DNA of 45,728 bases from Streptococcus tangpeifui (GCF_011038795.1 NZ_JAAKDU010000015.1:1-45728), one strand, 5' to 3'. Positions 22,365 to 32,174 are shown, counted from the stretch's first letter. Notes: generated from the letters alone by a model not told the origin. Numbers and translations are program-made.

Positions 22365-23411
22365 ATGAAAGAAGTATTTGCCAAACGTCGCTTCGACTTC
22401 AATCAGCAGTGCCTTAAGTACCTTCGTTATGTCCTCAATGACCATTTTGTTTTGGTACTAATTTTTCTTTTGGGCTTCATCCTCTATCAATATAGCAATT
22501 TACTTAAGCATTTTCCCAAAAATCATTGGCCTATCATCGCTGGCTTGATAATAGTCAGCTTAATCTTGCTCTGGTTGGGACGTGTTGCAACTTATTTAGA
22601 GCCAGCTGATCAGGTTTTCTTATTAACTCAGGAAGATGACTTAATTGCCCAAATCAAGCAGGCCAGATGGCGTAGTTTTCTGGTTTGGGGAAGTCTGCAA
22701 ACCTTCTTCTTGCTGATTCTAGCTCCTCTCTTTTTGGTCTTAGGTTTGTCGAAACTAGGCTTTGTAACTCTGTTGGTGATGATGCTGGTCATCAAGGGAA
22801 CCCTAGTCCTTTTTAAAAGTCGAAAACTCCTTGTGGGAGAAAAATTAAATTGGGAAGAAACCTTAGCTCAAGAACAGGGACGAAAACAAGCCATTCTAAA
22901 ATTTTATTCTCTTTTTACTAATGTTAAGGGAATTTCCAGTCAAACAAAGCGGCGGGCCTACTTGGATTTCTTCCTAGCTGGTCTGGCGAAGAGACAGTCT
23001 AAGCTCTGGTCCAATCTTTATCTGCGGGCCTATTTACGCAGTGGAGATTATCTGGCCTTAACCTTGCGGCTCTTGTTTCTCAGCCTGCTCAGTTTGGTTT
23101 TCGTCAAGGCGAAGTTGGTTGCTCTGGCCTTGACCCTGATTTTTAATTATCTCCTGCTCTTTCAACTGCTGGCCTTGGCCAAGCATTATGATTATCAATA
23201 TTTAACTCATCTCTTCCCTTTAGGAACGAGCTTGAAAAAGATCAATCTCAAGCAGGTGCTGCGTGGAATTCTCTATGGTCTGGTTCTGCTTGAAGGGACT
23301 GCCTTGCTCATTTTTGCCTTTTCATGGCAGAATATGGGCCTCCTGCTAGGAATCAGCCTCCTGCTGGTTGAGGTCTACCTGCCTTATAAGTTGAATAAAT
23401 TATTTGCTTGA
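22365..23411 (+). CDS. ecsB: ABC transporter permease EcsB
   Basis: The 348-residue membrane protein has about eight hydrophobic segments in the layout of EcsB: a pair near 30-70, a pair at 100-140, and two clusters near 230-270 and 300-345. A cytosolic loop with FYSLFTNVKGISSQTKRRAY (about 180-200) is typical. It forms the membrane part of the EcsAB transporter. The ATG is one base after the ecsA stop. The gap that follows (23412-23529) carries the ccrZ promoter. Confidence 0.92.
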   Translation: MKEVFAKRRFDFNQQCLKYLRYVLNDHFVLVLIFLLGFILYQYSNLLKHFPKNHWPIIAGLIIVSLILLWLGRVATYLEPADQVFLLTQEDDLIAQIKQARWRSFLVWGSLQTFFLLILAPLFLVLGLSKLGFVTLLVMMLVIKGTLVLFKSRKLLVGEKLNWEETLAQEQGRKQAILKFYSLFTNVKGISSQTKRRAYLDFFLAGLAKRQSKLWSNLYLRAYLRSGDYLALTLRLLFLSLLSLVFVKAKLVALALTLIFNYLLLFQLLALAKHYDYQYLTHLFPLGTSLKKINLKQVLRGILYGLVLLEGTALLIFAFSWQNMGLLLGISLLLVEVYLPYKLNKLFA

Positions 23412-23439
23412 GTGAGCCTAAAAACAGTCTTGCTTAATA

Positions 23440-23468
23440 TTGACTAGGCTGGATAAAACCAGTAAAAT
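23440..23468 (+). promoter_or_regulatory. Promoter of ccrZ-trmB
   Basis: TTGACT (23440-23445) and TAAAAT (23463-23468) are spaced by 17 bases, about 75 bases before the ccrZ start. Confidence 0.6.
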
Positions 23469-23544
23469 AAGAGAGCAATTAATAGCCCCCACTAACCTAG
23501 TGGCAGGGGATCCTAGATAAAGAAAATACATGGAGGAAAGAAAT

Positions 23545-24336
23545 TTGGCTACAACTGATTCAGATTTAACGCTAAAACCCTTGCGGGGCAAGAGCGGTAA
23601 GGCCTATGTGGGAACCTATCCCAACGGCGACCGAGTTTTTGTCAAAATGAATACGACCCCGATTCTGGCTGCCTTAGCCAAAGAACAAATCGCTCCTCAG
23701 CTCCTTTGGGCTAAACGTATGTCTAATGGAGATGTCATGAGTGCTCAAGAATGGCTCAATGGTCGAATTCTCAATAAGCAGGATATGACTAGCAAACAAA
23801 TCATTCAAATTCTTCTGCGAATGCACCGCTCGAGGACTCTAGTTAACCAGCTCATGCAGCTCAACTACCGGATCGAAAAGCCTTATGATTTGGTTGTGGA
23901 CTGGGAAAATAGTGTTCCTGAGCAATTGCGAGCCAACTCCTTCTTGCAATCTATTGCCAAGGAATTGAAAGATAATCTGCCGGAATTTGACCAAGACAAG
24001 GCTACGATTGTCCACGGTGATTTGCGCCACAGCAATTGGGTCATCACAACTAGCGGTCTAATCTATTTGGTAGACTGGGACTCCGTTCGCTTGACCGACC
24101 GCATGTATGATGTGGCTTATATGCTCAGCCACTACATTCCTTATACACACTGGAATGAATGGCTGAGCTATTATGGGTACAAGACCAATGATTTGGTTAT
24201 GGCAAAGGTGGCTTGGTTTGGCCAACTGTCCTACCTGACCCAAATTCTTAAATGTTACGATGAAAATGATATGGAACACGTTAATCAGGAAATTTATGAT
24301 TTGCGGAAGTTCCGTGATGTTCTTGGAAAGAATTAG
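23545..24336 (+). CDS. ccrZ: Kinase-like phosphotransferase CcrZ (choline/ethanolamine kinase fold)
   Basis: The 263-residue cytosolic protein has an aminoglycoside phosphotransferase/choline kinase fold: GKSGKAYVGTYPNG (nucleotide loop), FVKMNTTPILAALAKEQIAP, catalytic HGDLRHSNW and metal-binding VDWDSV. In pneumococcus and staphylococci CcrZ links division to replication start and can phosphorylate ribose-type sugars. I favour the TTG at 23545, which has GGAGG eight bases upstream; the in-frame ATG at 23530 would overlap that ribosome site and has none of its own. The next gene trmB begins on the base after the stop, and the pair is conserved in streptococci. Confidence 0.9.
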   Translation: MATTDSDLTLKPLRGKSGKAYVGTYPNGDRVFVKMNTTPILAALAKEQIAPQLLWAKRMSNGDVMSAQEWLNGRILNKQDMTSKQIIQILLRMHRSRTLVNQLMQLNYRIEKPYDLVVDWENSVPEQLRANSFLQSIAKELKDNLPEFDQDKATIVHGDLRHSNWVITTSGLIYLVDWDSVRLTDRMYDVAYMLSHYIPYTHWNEWLSYYGYKTNDLVMAKVAWFGQLSYLTQILKCYDENDMEHVNQEIYDLRKFRDVLGKN

Positions 24337-24972
24337 ATGCGAGTTAGAAGACGTAAAGGTGCCGAAGAGCATCTAGCCAATCACCCTCATTACGTGATTG
24401 TAAATCCCGAGAATGCCAAAGGAAAATGGCAGGAAATTTTTGGCAATGATAAGCCGATTCATATTGAAGTTGGTTCTGGTAAAGGGGCCTTCATTACAGG
24501 AATGGCCTTACAGAACCCTGATATCAACTATATCGGGATTGACATTCAAGTTTCAGTACTCAGCTATGCTTTGGACAAGGTGCTGGCTAGTGGAGCAGAA
24601 AATATTCGCCTCCTGCAAGTTGATGGTTCCAGCTTGACAAATTATTTTACAGATGGGGAGATTGACTTACTCTATCTTAATTTCTCAGACCCTTGGCCTA
24701 AGAAAAAGCATGCCAAGCGCCGTCTGACCTATAAGACCTTCTTAGATACCTACAAACAGATTTTGCCTGAACATGGTGAGATTCACTTCAAAACCGATAA
24801 CCGTGGTCTCTTTGAATACAGCTTAGCCAGTTTCTCTCAATATGGTATGGTCCTTAAACAGGTTTGGCTGGACCTCCATGCCAGTGATTTTCAAAACAAT
24901 GTCATGACAGAGTATGAAAAGAAATTTTCCACCAAAGGTCAGGTTATCTATCGGGTAGAGGCGAGATTTTAG
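24337..24972 (+). CDS. trmB: tRNA (guanine-N7)-methyltransferase
   Basis: The 211-residue cytosolic enzyme makes m7G46 in tRNA using S-adenosylmethionine. Visible motifs are [11 protein letters not shown] (AdoMet binding), [11 protein letters not shown], the very typical [17 protein letters not shown], and [14 protein letters not shown]. Length is normal. The ATG directly follows the ccrZ TAG with no gap, with GGAAAG inside the end of ccrZ as ribosome site, so it is coupled to ccrZ. Confidence 0.96.
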   Translation: MRVRRRKGAEEHLANHPHYVIVNPENAKGKWQEIFGNDKPIHIEVGSGKGAFITGMALQNPDINYIGIDIQVSVLSYALDKVLASGAENIRLLQVDGSSLTNYFTDGEIDLLYLNFSDPWPKKKHAKRRLTYKTFLDTYKQILPEHGEIHFKTDNRGLFEYSLASFSQYGMVLKQVWLDLHASDFQNNVMTEYEKKFSTKGQVIYRVEARF

Positions 24973-25086
24973 ATTTGTAATTGCGGTGATAAGTTCGGTA
25001 GTCGGTTGAGCTACCAAGGCTGAGCTTCAGAAATTAAGAAGCATTTCTTAAAGATGTTTATCCAGAGTTTAATGAAAAAAATCATT

Positions 25087-25114
25087 TTGAAAAATTGTTA
25101 ATTCATGTTATAAT
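25087..25114 (+). promoter_or_regulatory. tRNA-Ser promoter
   Basis: TTGAAA (25087-25092) and TATAAT (25109-25114) are 16 bases apart, with the tRNA 5' end 23 bases downstream. Confidence 0.7.
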
Positions 25115-25137
25115 GTCACTCGTGTGGCATTTATTAC

Positions 25138-25224
25138 GGAGAGGTCGCATAGTGGCCGAGTGCGCACGCTTGGAAAGCGTGTAGTCCTTAACGGGGCTCG
25201 GGGGTTCGAATCCCCTCCTCTCCT
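25138..25224 (+). tRNA. tRNA-Ser (anticodon GGA)
   Basis: The acceptor arm GGAGAGG pairs with CCTCTCC. The D arm GCA/TGC, anticodon stem CACGC/GCGTG with loop TTGGAAA (anticodon GGA at 25172-25174, reads UCC and UCU), a long class II variable arm (AGTCC/GGGCT) and T arm GGGGG-TTCGAAT-CCCCT are all present. CCA is not encoded. The base after the acceptor stem is T, whereas G is usual for bacterial tRNA-Ser. The one-gene unit sits between trmB and the rimP operon. Confidence 0.93.
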
Positions 25225-25332
25225 TAGAGACAAAGGCAGGTTGGCGAAGAAATATTTCTGTGGGGAATAAGAAACTTAACCATATTGGAAAGGTGACTTT
25301 CTCCCAAAAATTGCTAAAAAGCAACTAATCCC

Positions 25333-25361
25333 TTGCAATTAGAGGATTGATGTGCTACACT
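25333..25361 (+). promoter_or_regulatory. Promoter of the rimP-nusA-infB operon
   Basis: TTGCAA (25333-25338) and TACACT (25356-25361) are 17 bases apart. The leader that follows contains a hairpin GGGGCGGAGT/ACTTCGCCTC (about 25381-25409, wobble pairs) without a T-run. Confidence 0.55.
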
Positions 25362-25471
25362 ATAGAAAATAATACAGAAAGGGGCGGAGTTGAATGACTT
25401 CGCCTCTTAGCTATGTATAGACCTTTGTTGGTATTATTTTAAGTAAAAACTAGAAAGTAGAGGTAGTTGCT

Positions 25472-25948
25472 ATCGCTAATCAAACGCTTATTGATACAGT
25501 TACTCAGGTCGTTGCTCCTGCTATTCCAGAGCCCTTCGAATTGGTTGATGTGGTGTATGAAAAGATGGGGGCTGATTATGTTTTGTCCATTCTGGTGGAT
25601 AAGCCAGAAGGGATTACGGTAGATGATACCGCTGAGCTGACAGATATCATCAGTCCGCTCTTAGATACCATCAAGCCTGACCCCTTTCCAAGCCAGTATA
25701 TGCTGGAAATTTCTAGCCCTGGTTTAGAACGGCCTCTGAAAACGGCCGAAAGTCTCAAGGCAGCTATCGGTTCCTACGTCAATGTCAGCCTGTACAAAGC
25801 CATTGATAAGGTCAAAGTTTTTGAGGGAGAGCTGCTAGATTTTGATGGTCAAAATTTAACTCTGGAATATCTGGATAAGACTCGCAAAAGGCAAGTAGAA
25901 ATCCCTTACTCGACAGTTGCTAAAGCTCGTTTGGCTGTTAAGCTTTAG
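25472..25948 (+). CDS. rimP: Ribosome maturation factor RimP, apparent AUC start
   Basis: The 158-residue cytosolic factor is needed for 30S subunit maturation. The family is clear from [51 protein letters not shown] and the C-terminal KARLAVKL. Reading upstream, the frame is open to a TAG at 25451 but contains no ATG, GTG or TTG before the TTG at 25541. Starting there would cut about 23 residues from the N-terminal domain. The residues upstream ([20 protein letters not shown]) look like normal RimP, and AGAGGT lies seven bases before an ATC at 25472, so initiation seems to use AUC unless the sequence has an error there. It is the first gene of the operon with nusA. Confidence 0.85.
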   Translation: MANQTLIDTVTQVVAPAIPEPFELVDVVYEKMGADYVLSILVDKPEGITVDDTAELTDIISPLLDTIKPDPFPSQYMLEISSPGLERPLKTAESLKAAIGSYVNVSLYKAIDKVKVFEGELLDFDGQNLTLEYLDKTRKRQVEIPYSTVAKARLAVKL

Positions 25949-26086
25949 TCGGATTGATCAGGAACGAGTCAGCTGACCTACAAGCTTTCTAGTGAGTCTG
26001 GATACAGCCAAGTCAAGATAGTTTATCATTTTTGGATGTTCCAAAAATCCAAGTGCGTATTGAAAAACATAGAAAGGATAGAAGTT

Positions 26087-26100
26087 CCGCCGATCGGCGG
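26087..26100. repeat. 14-bp perfect palindrome in front of nusA
   Basis: CCGCCGATCGGCGG is GC-rich against an AT-rich background and ends 12 bases before the nusA ATG. It can form a hairpin in the mRNA or be a protein site. No clear Shine-Dalgarno sequence lies between it and the start. Confidence 0.6.
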
Positions 26101-26112
26101 ATAAAAACACTT

Positions 26113-27345
26113 ATGAGCAAAGAAATGCTAGAAGCCTTCCGTGTTCTGGAAGAAGAAAAACATATCGACAAAAACGACATTATTGATGCAGTGACTGAGT
26201 CACTTAAATCTGCTTACAAACGTCGCTATGGTCAATCTGACAGTTGTGAGGTCGAATTTAATGAGAAGACAGGGGATTTTCAAGTCTATAGCGTGCGTGA
26301 AGTTGTCGAAGAAGTTTTTGACAGCCGTCTGGAAATCAGCCTAGCGGATGCCCTCAAGATCAGCTCAGCCTACGAGCTGGGTGACAAGATTCGTTTTGAA
26401 GAATCCGTTAAAGAATTCGGTCGTGTCGCTGCCCAATCTGCTAAGCAAACCATCATGGAAAAAATGCGCCGTCAGATGCGGGAAATCACCTACAATGAGT
26501 ACAAAGAGCATGAAGGTGAAATCATGACTGGAACGGTTGAACGTTTCGATCAACGCTTCATCTATGTCAACCTAGGCTCGATCGAAGCTCAGCTGTCCCA
26601 CCAAGACCAAATTCCTGGCGAGACATTCAAATCCCATGATCGTATTGAAGTCTATGTTTACAAGGTGGAAAACAATCCTCGCGGTGTCAATGTTTTCGTT
26701 AGTCGGAGCCATCCGCAATTCATCAAACGTATCATGGAGCAAGAAATTCCTGAAGTTTTTGATGGTACTGTTGAAATCATGAGTGTCTCTCGGGAAGCTG
26801 GGGATCGCACCAAAGTTGCGGTTCGCAGTCACAACCCTAATGTGGATGCTATCGGAACGATCGTTGGTCGCGGCGGTGCTAATATCAAAAAAGTTGTCAG
26901 CAAGTTCCACCCAGTTCGCCTAGATCCTAAGTCAGGTTTAGCTGTTCCTGTCGAAGAAAATATCGACGTTATTCAATGGGAAGAAGATCCAGCTGAATTT
27001 ATCTATAATGCAATTGCGCCAGCGGAAGTAGATTATGTTATCTTCGATGATGAAAATAGCAAGCACGCTACGGTGGTTGTTCCAGACAATAAACTGTCAT
27101 TGGCAATCGGCCGTCGTGGTCAAAATGTTCGTCTAGCCGCTCACCTGACTGGTTATCGTATCGATATTAAGTCAGCGACAGAATACGAAGCGGCCATGGA
27201 AGCAGAAGAAGCTTATGAAACTGAGGCTGATGACTTGGTGGAAGATACAAATTTGGAAACAGTTGACCAAGTACAAGCAGAAGAAGTTGCTCAGGCTAAC
27301 CTTGATGCTGAACTGACCCAAGCTGAGTCAGCAGAAGCAGAATAA
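26113..27345 (+). CDS. nusA: Transcription termination/antitermination factor NusA
   Basis: The 410-residue protein binds RNA polymerase and nascent RNA and controls pausing, termination and antitermination. Domains in order: N-terminal polymerase-binding domain (1-125, with MSKEMLEAFRVLEEEKHI and TESLKSAYKRRYGQ), S1 domain (about 130-200, MTGTVERFDQRFIYVNLG), KH1 with GTIVGRGGANIKKV, KH2 with LAIGRRGQNVRLAAHLTGY, and an acidic C-terminal tail rich in E/A/Q. The ATG at 26113 matches the family N-terminus. A TTG at 26032 is in frame but adds a basic extension with no ribosome site. It follows rimP by 164 bases, a long gap for this operon, containing the palindrome. Confidence 0.96.
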   Translation: MSKEMLEAFRVLEEEKHIDKNDIIDAVTESLKSAYKRRYGQSDSCEVEFNEKTGDFQVYSVREVVEEVFDSRLEISLADALKISSAYELGDKIRFEESVKEFGRVAAQSAKQTIMEKMRRQMREITYNEYKEHEGEIMTGTVERFDQRFIYVNLGSIEAQLSHQDQIPGETFKSHDRIEVYVYKVENNPRGVNVFVSRSHPQFIKRIMEQEIPEVFDGTVEIMSVSREAGDRTKVAVRSHNPNVDAIGTIVGRGGANIKKVVSKFHPVRLDPKSGLAVPVEENIDVIQWEEDPAEFIYNAIAPAEVDYVIFDDENSKHATVVVPDNKLSLAIGRRGQNVRLAAHLTGYRIDIKSATEYEAAMEAEEAYETEADDLVEDTNLETVDQVQAEEVAQANLDAELTQAESAEAE

Positions 27346-27365
27346 GAAGTTAAGGAAGGTGTTTT

Positions 27366-27662
27366 ATGGCTAAAACAAGAAAAATACCTTTAAGAAAATC
27401 AGTTGTTTCCGGTCAAGTGATTGACAAGAGAGATCTCCTTAGAATTGTTAAAAATAAGGAAGGTCAAGTTTTCATTGATCCAACAGGTAAGCAAAACGGT
27501 CGAGGAGCCTATATCAAACTAGATAATGAGGAAGCCCAGTTGGCCAAGAAAAAGCGGGTTTTTAACCATAGTTTTTCTATGACTATTCCCGAAGAATTCT
27601 ACGATGAATTGATTGCTTATGTGGATCACAAGGTCAAAAGGAGAGAGTTGGGCCTTGACTAG
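27366..27662 (+). CDS. rnpM: RNase P modulator RnpM (YlxR family)
   Basis: The 98-residue basic cytosolic protein belongs to the YlxR family, recently named RnpM because it binds and modulates RNase P RNA. It has MAKTRKIPLRKSVVSG (where many members have a CVAC-type segment, replaced here by SVVSG), KRDLLRIVKNKEG, and DPTGKQNGRGAYIKL, the family hallmark. It sits between nusA and ylxQ as usual. GGAAGGTGTTTT precedes the ATG, and its end overlaps the start of ylxQ by eight bases. Confidence 0.92.
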   Translation: MAKTRKIPLRKSVVSGQVIDKRDLLRIVKNKEGQVFIDPTGKQNGRGAYIKLDNEEAQLAKKKRVFNHSFSMTIPEEFYDELIAYVDHKVKRRELGLD

Positions 27663-27957
27663 TTTAGAGAAATTATCAAATCTATTGGGTCTAGCTCAGC
27701 GAGCCGGAGCACTTATCTCTGGTGAAGGCTTGGTCATCAAGGCTATCCAGAAGCATCAGACCAGATTAGTTTTTCTGGCACATGATGCTGCTCCAAATTT
27801 GACCAAAAAAGTAACTGATAAATGTCAATATTATGATATAGAAGTCTCCACAGTGTTTTCATCACTGGAATTAAGCGTTGCCATCGGTCGCTCCAGAAAA
27901 GTTTTGGCCGTGACTGACGCTGGATTTGCAAAGAAAATGAGGACTCTTATGAACTAA
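27655..27957 (+). CDS. ylxQ: L7Ae-type RNA-binding protein YlxQ
   Basis: The 100-residue cytosolic protein has the L7Ae/L30e fold, which binds kink-turn [38 protein letters not shown] and [19 protein letters not shown] choose the TTG at 27655, giving [12 protein letters not shown]. It overlaps the rnpM stop by eight bases, with AAGGAGA about 11 bases upstream; the frame is open further upstream, but that part is simply rnpM in another frame. It is encoded between rnpM and infB as in other Firmicutes. Confidence 0.9.
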   Translation: MTSLEKLSNLLGLAQRAGALISGEGLVIKAIQKHQTRLVFLAHDAAPNLTKKVTDKCQYYDIEVSTVFSSLELSVAIGRSRKVLAVTDAGFAKKMRTLMN

Positions 27958-27976
27958 AAGAATAGGAGGACATGAT

Positions 27977-30724
27977 TTGTCTAAGAAAAGATTGTACGAA
28001 ATTGCCAAAGAACTCGGCAAACCAAGTAAAGATGTGGTGGAAAAGGCTAAGAGTTTAGGTTTGGATGTTAAGAGCCACGCTTCTAGCGTAGAAGATACCG
28101 ATGCCAAACGCATTGTCAGTAGTTTTTCATCGGCTGCCAAGCCCCAAGCCCCAAAAGCAGTAACGCCAAAGGCTGACCAAGCTGACAGTAAGGTTACGGC
28201 TAAGTCGAATCAACCAGCTAAGTCTGAAGCAGAAGCTAAGCCAGCTCAAGGGACCAAACCAGCCTCAGAAAAAGCTGCTCAGGTTAAACCAACTGCCAAG
28301 TCAAAGCCCAAAATTCGTAATTTTAAAGCAGAACGTGAAGCTAAGGCCAAGGCAGAAGCAGAGCGTCGACAAAATCAAGGAAACAAAGGTAAGCAGAATA
28401 GCCGTGGTGATCGTCGCAATAATGATCGCCGTGGTGATCGCGACAATCGTTCAGGTAATCGTAATGATCAAAGAAACAATCGCAATCAGACCAATCAAGG
28501 CCCACGGATTGATTTCAAAGCTAGAGCTGCTGCGCTTAAGGCCGAACAAAATGCAGAATATTCGCGCCAAAGTGAAGTTCGTTTCCGCCAAGAGCAAGAA
28601 AATAAGGCAGCGATGGCGCGCCAACAAGAAGAAGCTCGTAAAAATAAACGAACAGCCCAAGATCAAGTTCAGGATCAGCCTGCTAAACCGACTCAAGTGG
28701 CCCCTGCTCCAGCAGCAGTCGCTTCTAAGCCAGCCCCAGCTAAGGATACTCGCCGCAAGAAATCCAATCGTTCAGACAAATCACGTGACTTTTCACATAA
28801 GAATGAAGATGGACCAAAACAAAGCAGAAATAAGAAGTGGAATAATCAAAATCAAGTGAGAAATCAAAGAAATAGTAATTGGAATCATAAGAAGAAAAAA
28901 GGGAAGAATAACCGCAATAAGGATGTGGCTCCAAAACCAGTCACCGAGCGTAAATTCCATGAGTTGCCTAAGGAATTTGAATATACTGAAGGTATGACAG
29001 TTGCAGATATCGCAAAACGTATCAAACGCGAACCTGCTGAAATTGTTAAAAAGCTCTTTATGATGGGCGTAATGGCCACACAAAATCAATCCTTGGATGC
29101 AGAAACAATTGAGCTTTTGATGGTAGATTATGGTATCGAGCCTAAGAAAAAGGTTGAAGTTGACGATGCCGACATCGAGCGTTTCTTTGTCGATGATGAC
29201 TATCTCAATGAAGACCAGTTAGTTGAACGGGCTCCAGTTGTAACAATTATGGGACACGTTGACCATGGTAAAACAACCTTACTGGATACCCTGCGCAATT
29301 CTCGTGTTGCTACGGGTGAAGCTGGTGGTATTACCCAACATATCGGGGCTTATCAGATTGATGCCAACGGTAAGAAGATCACCTTCCTAGATACTCCAGG
29401 ACACGCGGCCTTTACTTCAATGCGTGCGCGTGGTGCCTCTGTTACTGATATCACGATCTTGATCGTCGCTGCGGATGATGGGGTTATGCCACAGACCATC
29501 GAAGCTATCAATCACTCTAAGGCTGCTGGCGTCCCAATTATTGTAGCCATCAATAAGATTGATAAGCCAGGAGCCAATCCTGAACGAGTTATCGGAGAAC
29601 TGGCCGAACATGGGGTTATCTCGACAGCTTGGGGCGGTGAGTCAGAATTCGTTGAAATTTCGGCTAAATTTGGTCAAAATATTGATGAGCTCTTAGAAAC
29701 TGTCCTTCTGGTTGCAGAATTGGAAGAGCTCAAGGCAGATCCAACCGTTCGTGCTATCGGTACCGTTATTGAAGCCCGTCTGGATAAAGGAAAAGGTGCT
29801 GTGGCTACCCTCTTGGTTCAACAAGGAACGCTGCACGTCCAAGATCCAATCGTTGCGGGCAATACCTTTGGCCGAGTTCGTGCTATGGCTAATGATTTGG
29901 GGCGCCGTGTTAAGACTGCCTTGCCATCTACGCCAGTTTCTATCACTGGGCTTAATGAAGCGCCTATGGCTGGTGATCATTTCGCCGTCTATGAAGACGA
30001 AAAAGCTGCTCGGGCAGCTGGTGAAGAACGGGCTAAACGGGCTCTACTCAAACAACGTCAAGTTAATCATCGCGTCAGCTTAGAAAATCTCTTTGATACT
30101 CTGAAAGATAGTGAAGTTAAGTCTGTTAATGTGATTATCAAGGCTGATGTGCAAGGTTCTGTTGAAGCCTTAGCTACCTCTCTTCAAAAGATTGAAGTGG
30201 AAGGTGCCAAAGTTACCATCGTTCACTCGGCTGTCGGTGCCATCAATGAATCTGATATTACTCTGGCTGAGGCTTCTGATGCGGTTGTTATTGGTTTCAA
30301 TGTTCGCCCTACTCCGCAGGCTCGTGCTCAAGCTGAAAGTGATGAAGTTGAAATTCGTCTTCACAGCATTATCTATAAGGTTATCGAAGAAATTGAAGAT
30401 GCCATGAAGGGTATGCTGGATCCTGAATACGAAGAAAAAATCATGGGTGAGGCTATTATCCGTGAAACATTCAAAGTATCTAAGGTCGGTACTATCGGTG
30501 GATTCATGGTTACCAGTGGTAAAGTCACTCGTGACTCTAGCGTCCGAGTTATTCGTGATGGTGTTGTTATCTACGATGGGAAGTTAGCCAGCTTGCGTCA
30601 CTTCAAAGATGATGTCAAAGAAATTGGTAACGCTCAAGAAGGCGGTCTCATGATTGAAGGCTATAATGATATTAAAGTGGATGATACTATTGAAGCCTAT
30701 ATCATGGAAGAAATTGAGCGCTAA
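27977..30724 (+). CDS. infB: Translation initiation factor IF-2
   Basis: The 915-residue GTPase places initiator tRNA on the 30S subunit and helps subunit joining. The N-terminus (1-50, [21 protein letters not shown]) is the IF2N-type fold. A long low-complexity basic region follows (about 50-330; Lys/Gln/Asn/Arg/Ala-rich, with [13 protein letters not shown]), then a second IF2N-like part ([20 protein letters not shown]). The GTPase has [18 protein letters not shown] and NKIDKP, then domains II-IV. The start is TTG at 27977 with AGGAGGA seven bases upstream; the ATG at 27972 is out of frame. All shorter frames in the low-complexity region are shadows. Confidence 0.96.
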   Translation: MSKKRLYEIAKELGKPSKDVVEKAKSLGLDVKSHASSVEDTDAKRIVSSFSSAAKPQAPKAVTPKADQADSKVTAKSNQPAKSEAEAKPAQGTKPASEKAAQVKPTAKSKPKIRNFKAEREAKAKAEAERRQNQGNKGKQNSRGDRRNNDRRGDRDNRSGNRNDQRNNRNQTNQGPRIDFKARAAALKAEQNAEYSRQSEVRFRQEQENKAAMARQQEEARKNKRTAQDQVQDQPAKPTQVAPAPAAVASKPAPAKDTRRKKSNRSDKSRDFSHKNEDGPKQSRNKKWNNQNQVRNQRNSNWNHKKKKGKNNRNKDVAPKPVTERKFHELPKEFEYTEGMTVADIAKRIKREPAEIVKKLFMMGVMATQNQSLDAETIELLMVDYGIEPKKKVEVDDADIERFFVDDDYLNEDQLVERAPVVTIMGHVDHGKTTLLDTLRNSRVATGEAGGITQHIGAYQIDANGKKITFLDTPGHAAFTSMRARGASVTDITILIVAADDGVMPQTIEAINHSKAAGVPIIVAINKIDKPGANPERVIGELAEHGVISTAWGGESEFVEISAKFGQNIDELLETVLLVAELEELKADPTVRAIGTVIEARLDKGKGAVATLLVQQGTLHVQDPIVAGNTFGRVRAMANDLGRRVKTALPSTPVSITGLNEAPMAGDHFAVYEDEKAARAAGEERAKRALLKQRQVNHRVSLENLFDTLKDSEVKSVNVIIKADVQGSVEALATSLQKIEVEGAKVTIVHSAVGAINESDITLAEASDAVVIGFNVRPTPQARAQAESDEVEIRLHSIIYKVIEEIEDAMKGMLDPEYEEKIMGEAIIRETFKVSKVGTIGGFMVTSGKVTRDSSVRVIRDGVVIYDGKLASLRHFKDDVKEIGNAQEGGLMIEGYNDIKVDDTIEAYIMEEIER

Positions 30725-30759
30725 GCCTCTTGCTATACGAAGAAAGAAGGAGTGAGCGC

Positions 30760-31113
30760 ATGGCTAATTCATTTCGTACCGATCGGGTTGGAATGGAGAT
30801 TAAGCGGGAAGTCAATGAAATTCTGCAAAAGAAGGTTCGTGATCCCCGTGTCTCTGGTGTAACCATCACCGATGTCCAAATGCTAGGAGACTTATCCATG
30901 GCTAAGGTCTACTACACCATTATGAGTGACCTAGCTTCGGATAATCAAAAAGCCCAAACGGGTCTAGAAAAGGCCAAGGGAACTATTAAACGGGAACTTG
31001 GTAAGAATCTCCAAATGTATAAAATTCCAGATTTAACTTTCATCAAAGATGAATCTATTGCCTATGGTAATAAGATTGACCAGATGTTGCGCGATTTGGA
31101 AAGTAAGAAATAA
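30760..31113 (+). CDS. rbfA: Ribosome-binding factor A
   Basis: The 117-residue KH-fold protein binds the 30S subunit and supports 16S rRNA 5'-end maturation, especially in the cold. Visible blocks are [35 protein letters not shown], and [18 protein letters not shown]. The ATG at 30760 is preceded by AAGAAGGAG; an earlier in-frame start at 30730 would add ten residues without a ribosome site. It is the last gene of the rimP operon; no close terminator is seen until the hairpin at 31383. Confidence 0.96.
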   Translation: MANSFRTDRVGMEIKREVNEILQKKVRDPRVSGVTITDVQMLGDLSMAKVYYTIMSDLASDNQKAQTGLEKAKGTIKRELGKNLQMYKIPDLTFIKDESIAYGNKIDQMLRDLESKK

Positions 31114-31507
31114 ATAGTTAGAGACTGAGAGAGACAGCCAATTCGCTATAGTGGTTGGCAGTAGTTATGAATGTGGGGCATTGAGACAAAAAATCTTGCT
31201 GTAGCTTAATGAAACTGCGCAGGGGATAGCAATCTATTTCCATTCGAACCTTAAAATGGAAGAGCAAAGAAAAATGAAGTCGTTATTTTATGGTGGATTT
31301 ACCGATTTCTGTCCAACTTTCATAACCCCATTTTCATTGTGAGATCATTTATCAGCAATTCCTGTCTCTTGATGCAAAATTCAAAAACGAGCAAAATTAG
31401 AATTTTCAGCATTAGAAAACTAACTTTGTTCGTTTTTTTGTGCTGTTATCAGTCTTTTATTTTATACTTGTATTCAGTAGCCAATTGAGGATAGGTAGGA
31501 GAATAGA
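31114..31507 (+). other. 394-base gap after rbfA, no gene seen
   Basis: No frame with a ribosome site is visible on either strand. It ends in the terminator-like hairpin at 31383-31438. In S. mutans, from memory, a bacteriocin-type gene (nlmD) lies between rbfA and copY; nothing like a double-glycine leader is present here. Confidence 0.5.
31383..31438 (+). terminator. Terminator-like hairpin after the rimP-rbfA operon
   Basis: AACGAGCAAA and TTTGTTCGTT pair over 10 bp (one G-U), flanked by A-run and T-run (TTTTTTT). An inner TAGAATTTTC/AGAAAACTA part extends the fold. Confidence 0.65.
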
Positions 31508-32056
31508 ATGGATATAAAGGAGTTATTTGAAAGAGATTCGGATATCGTGAGAATTTTAACGATCATAGATCAGCTGGGACTTTCAGATGCATGGCTGGCA
31601 GCAGGAACCTTACGAAATTTTGTCTGGAACAAATTATCTGGTTATCCAGCTTTTGATAAAGAGACAGATGTTGATGTTGTTTTCTTTGATCAGACTATAA
31701 CCTATGAAGAGACATTAGAAATAGAAAAGCGACTCCGCAAAGAGCATCCAACTTATAATTGGGAGCTGAGAAATCAAGCAGTTATGCATAGCCATAGTCC
31801 TAACACTCGCCCCTATACTAGTTCCAAAGATGCCATTAGCAAATATCCTGAGAGATGCACAGCAATTGGGGCTAGGCTTGACAACGACCAACACATAGAA
31901 TTATTTTTGCCCTATGGGATAGAGGATATTCTATCTTTTAAGATTAGACCCACCCCTCATTTTCAAATAGATAAAGATAGAATGACTGTTTATCATGACC
32001 GTTTAGCTCAGAAAAATTGGCAATCTAAGTGGCCACAGCTAAAAATTGAAAACTGA
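31508..32056 (+). CDS. Nucleotidyltransferase family protein (DUF925/NTP_transf_6 type)
   Basis: The 182-residue cytosolic protein resembles the COG3575 nucleotidyltransferase-like family: AWLAAGTLRNFVWNKLSG, DKETDVDVVFFD (acidic DVD pair typical of the fold), WELRNQAVMH, and SKYPERCTAIGARLD, then a C-terminal VYHDRLAQKNW. The biochemical role of the family is not known. AGGTAGGAG precedes the ATG. It stands alone between the rbfA terminator and the copper operon, on the same strand. Confidence 0.85.
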   Translation: MDIKELFERDSDIVRILTIIDQLGLSDAWLAAGTLRNFVWNKLSGYPAFDKETDVDVVFFDQTITYEETLEIEKRLRKEHPTYNWELRNQAVMHSHSPNTRPYTSSKDAISKYPERCTAIGARLDNDQHIELFLPYGIEDILSFKIRPTPHFQIDKDRMTVYHDRLAQKNWQSKWPQLKIEN

Positions 32057-32100
32057 CTGTTAGCTAACCCTGATAACTTGCTTCTTACAGGTTATTTTAA

Positions 32101-32144
32101 TTTACATTTGTAAACGATTCTGTTATAATATATCTACAAATGTA
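32101..32144 (+). promoter_or_regulatory. copYAZ promoter with two cop boxes
   Basis: TTTACA (32101-32106) and TATAAT (32124-32129) are 17 bases apart. Two perfect cop boxes (TACAnnTGTA) flank the -10: TACATTTGTA at 32103-32112, overlapping the -35, and TACAAATGTA at 32135-32144. CopY bound at both would shut the promoter; copper releases it. Confidence 0.93.
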
Positions 32145-32174
32145 GATGGATTTAAAAAGAAGGAGGTGGAGTCC

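Noticed and set aside
28335..29089. Several long alternative frames inside infB
   Set aside because: They are shadows of the low-complexity N-terminal part of IF-2, without ribosome sites.
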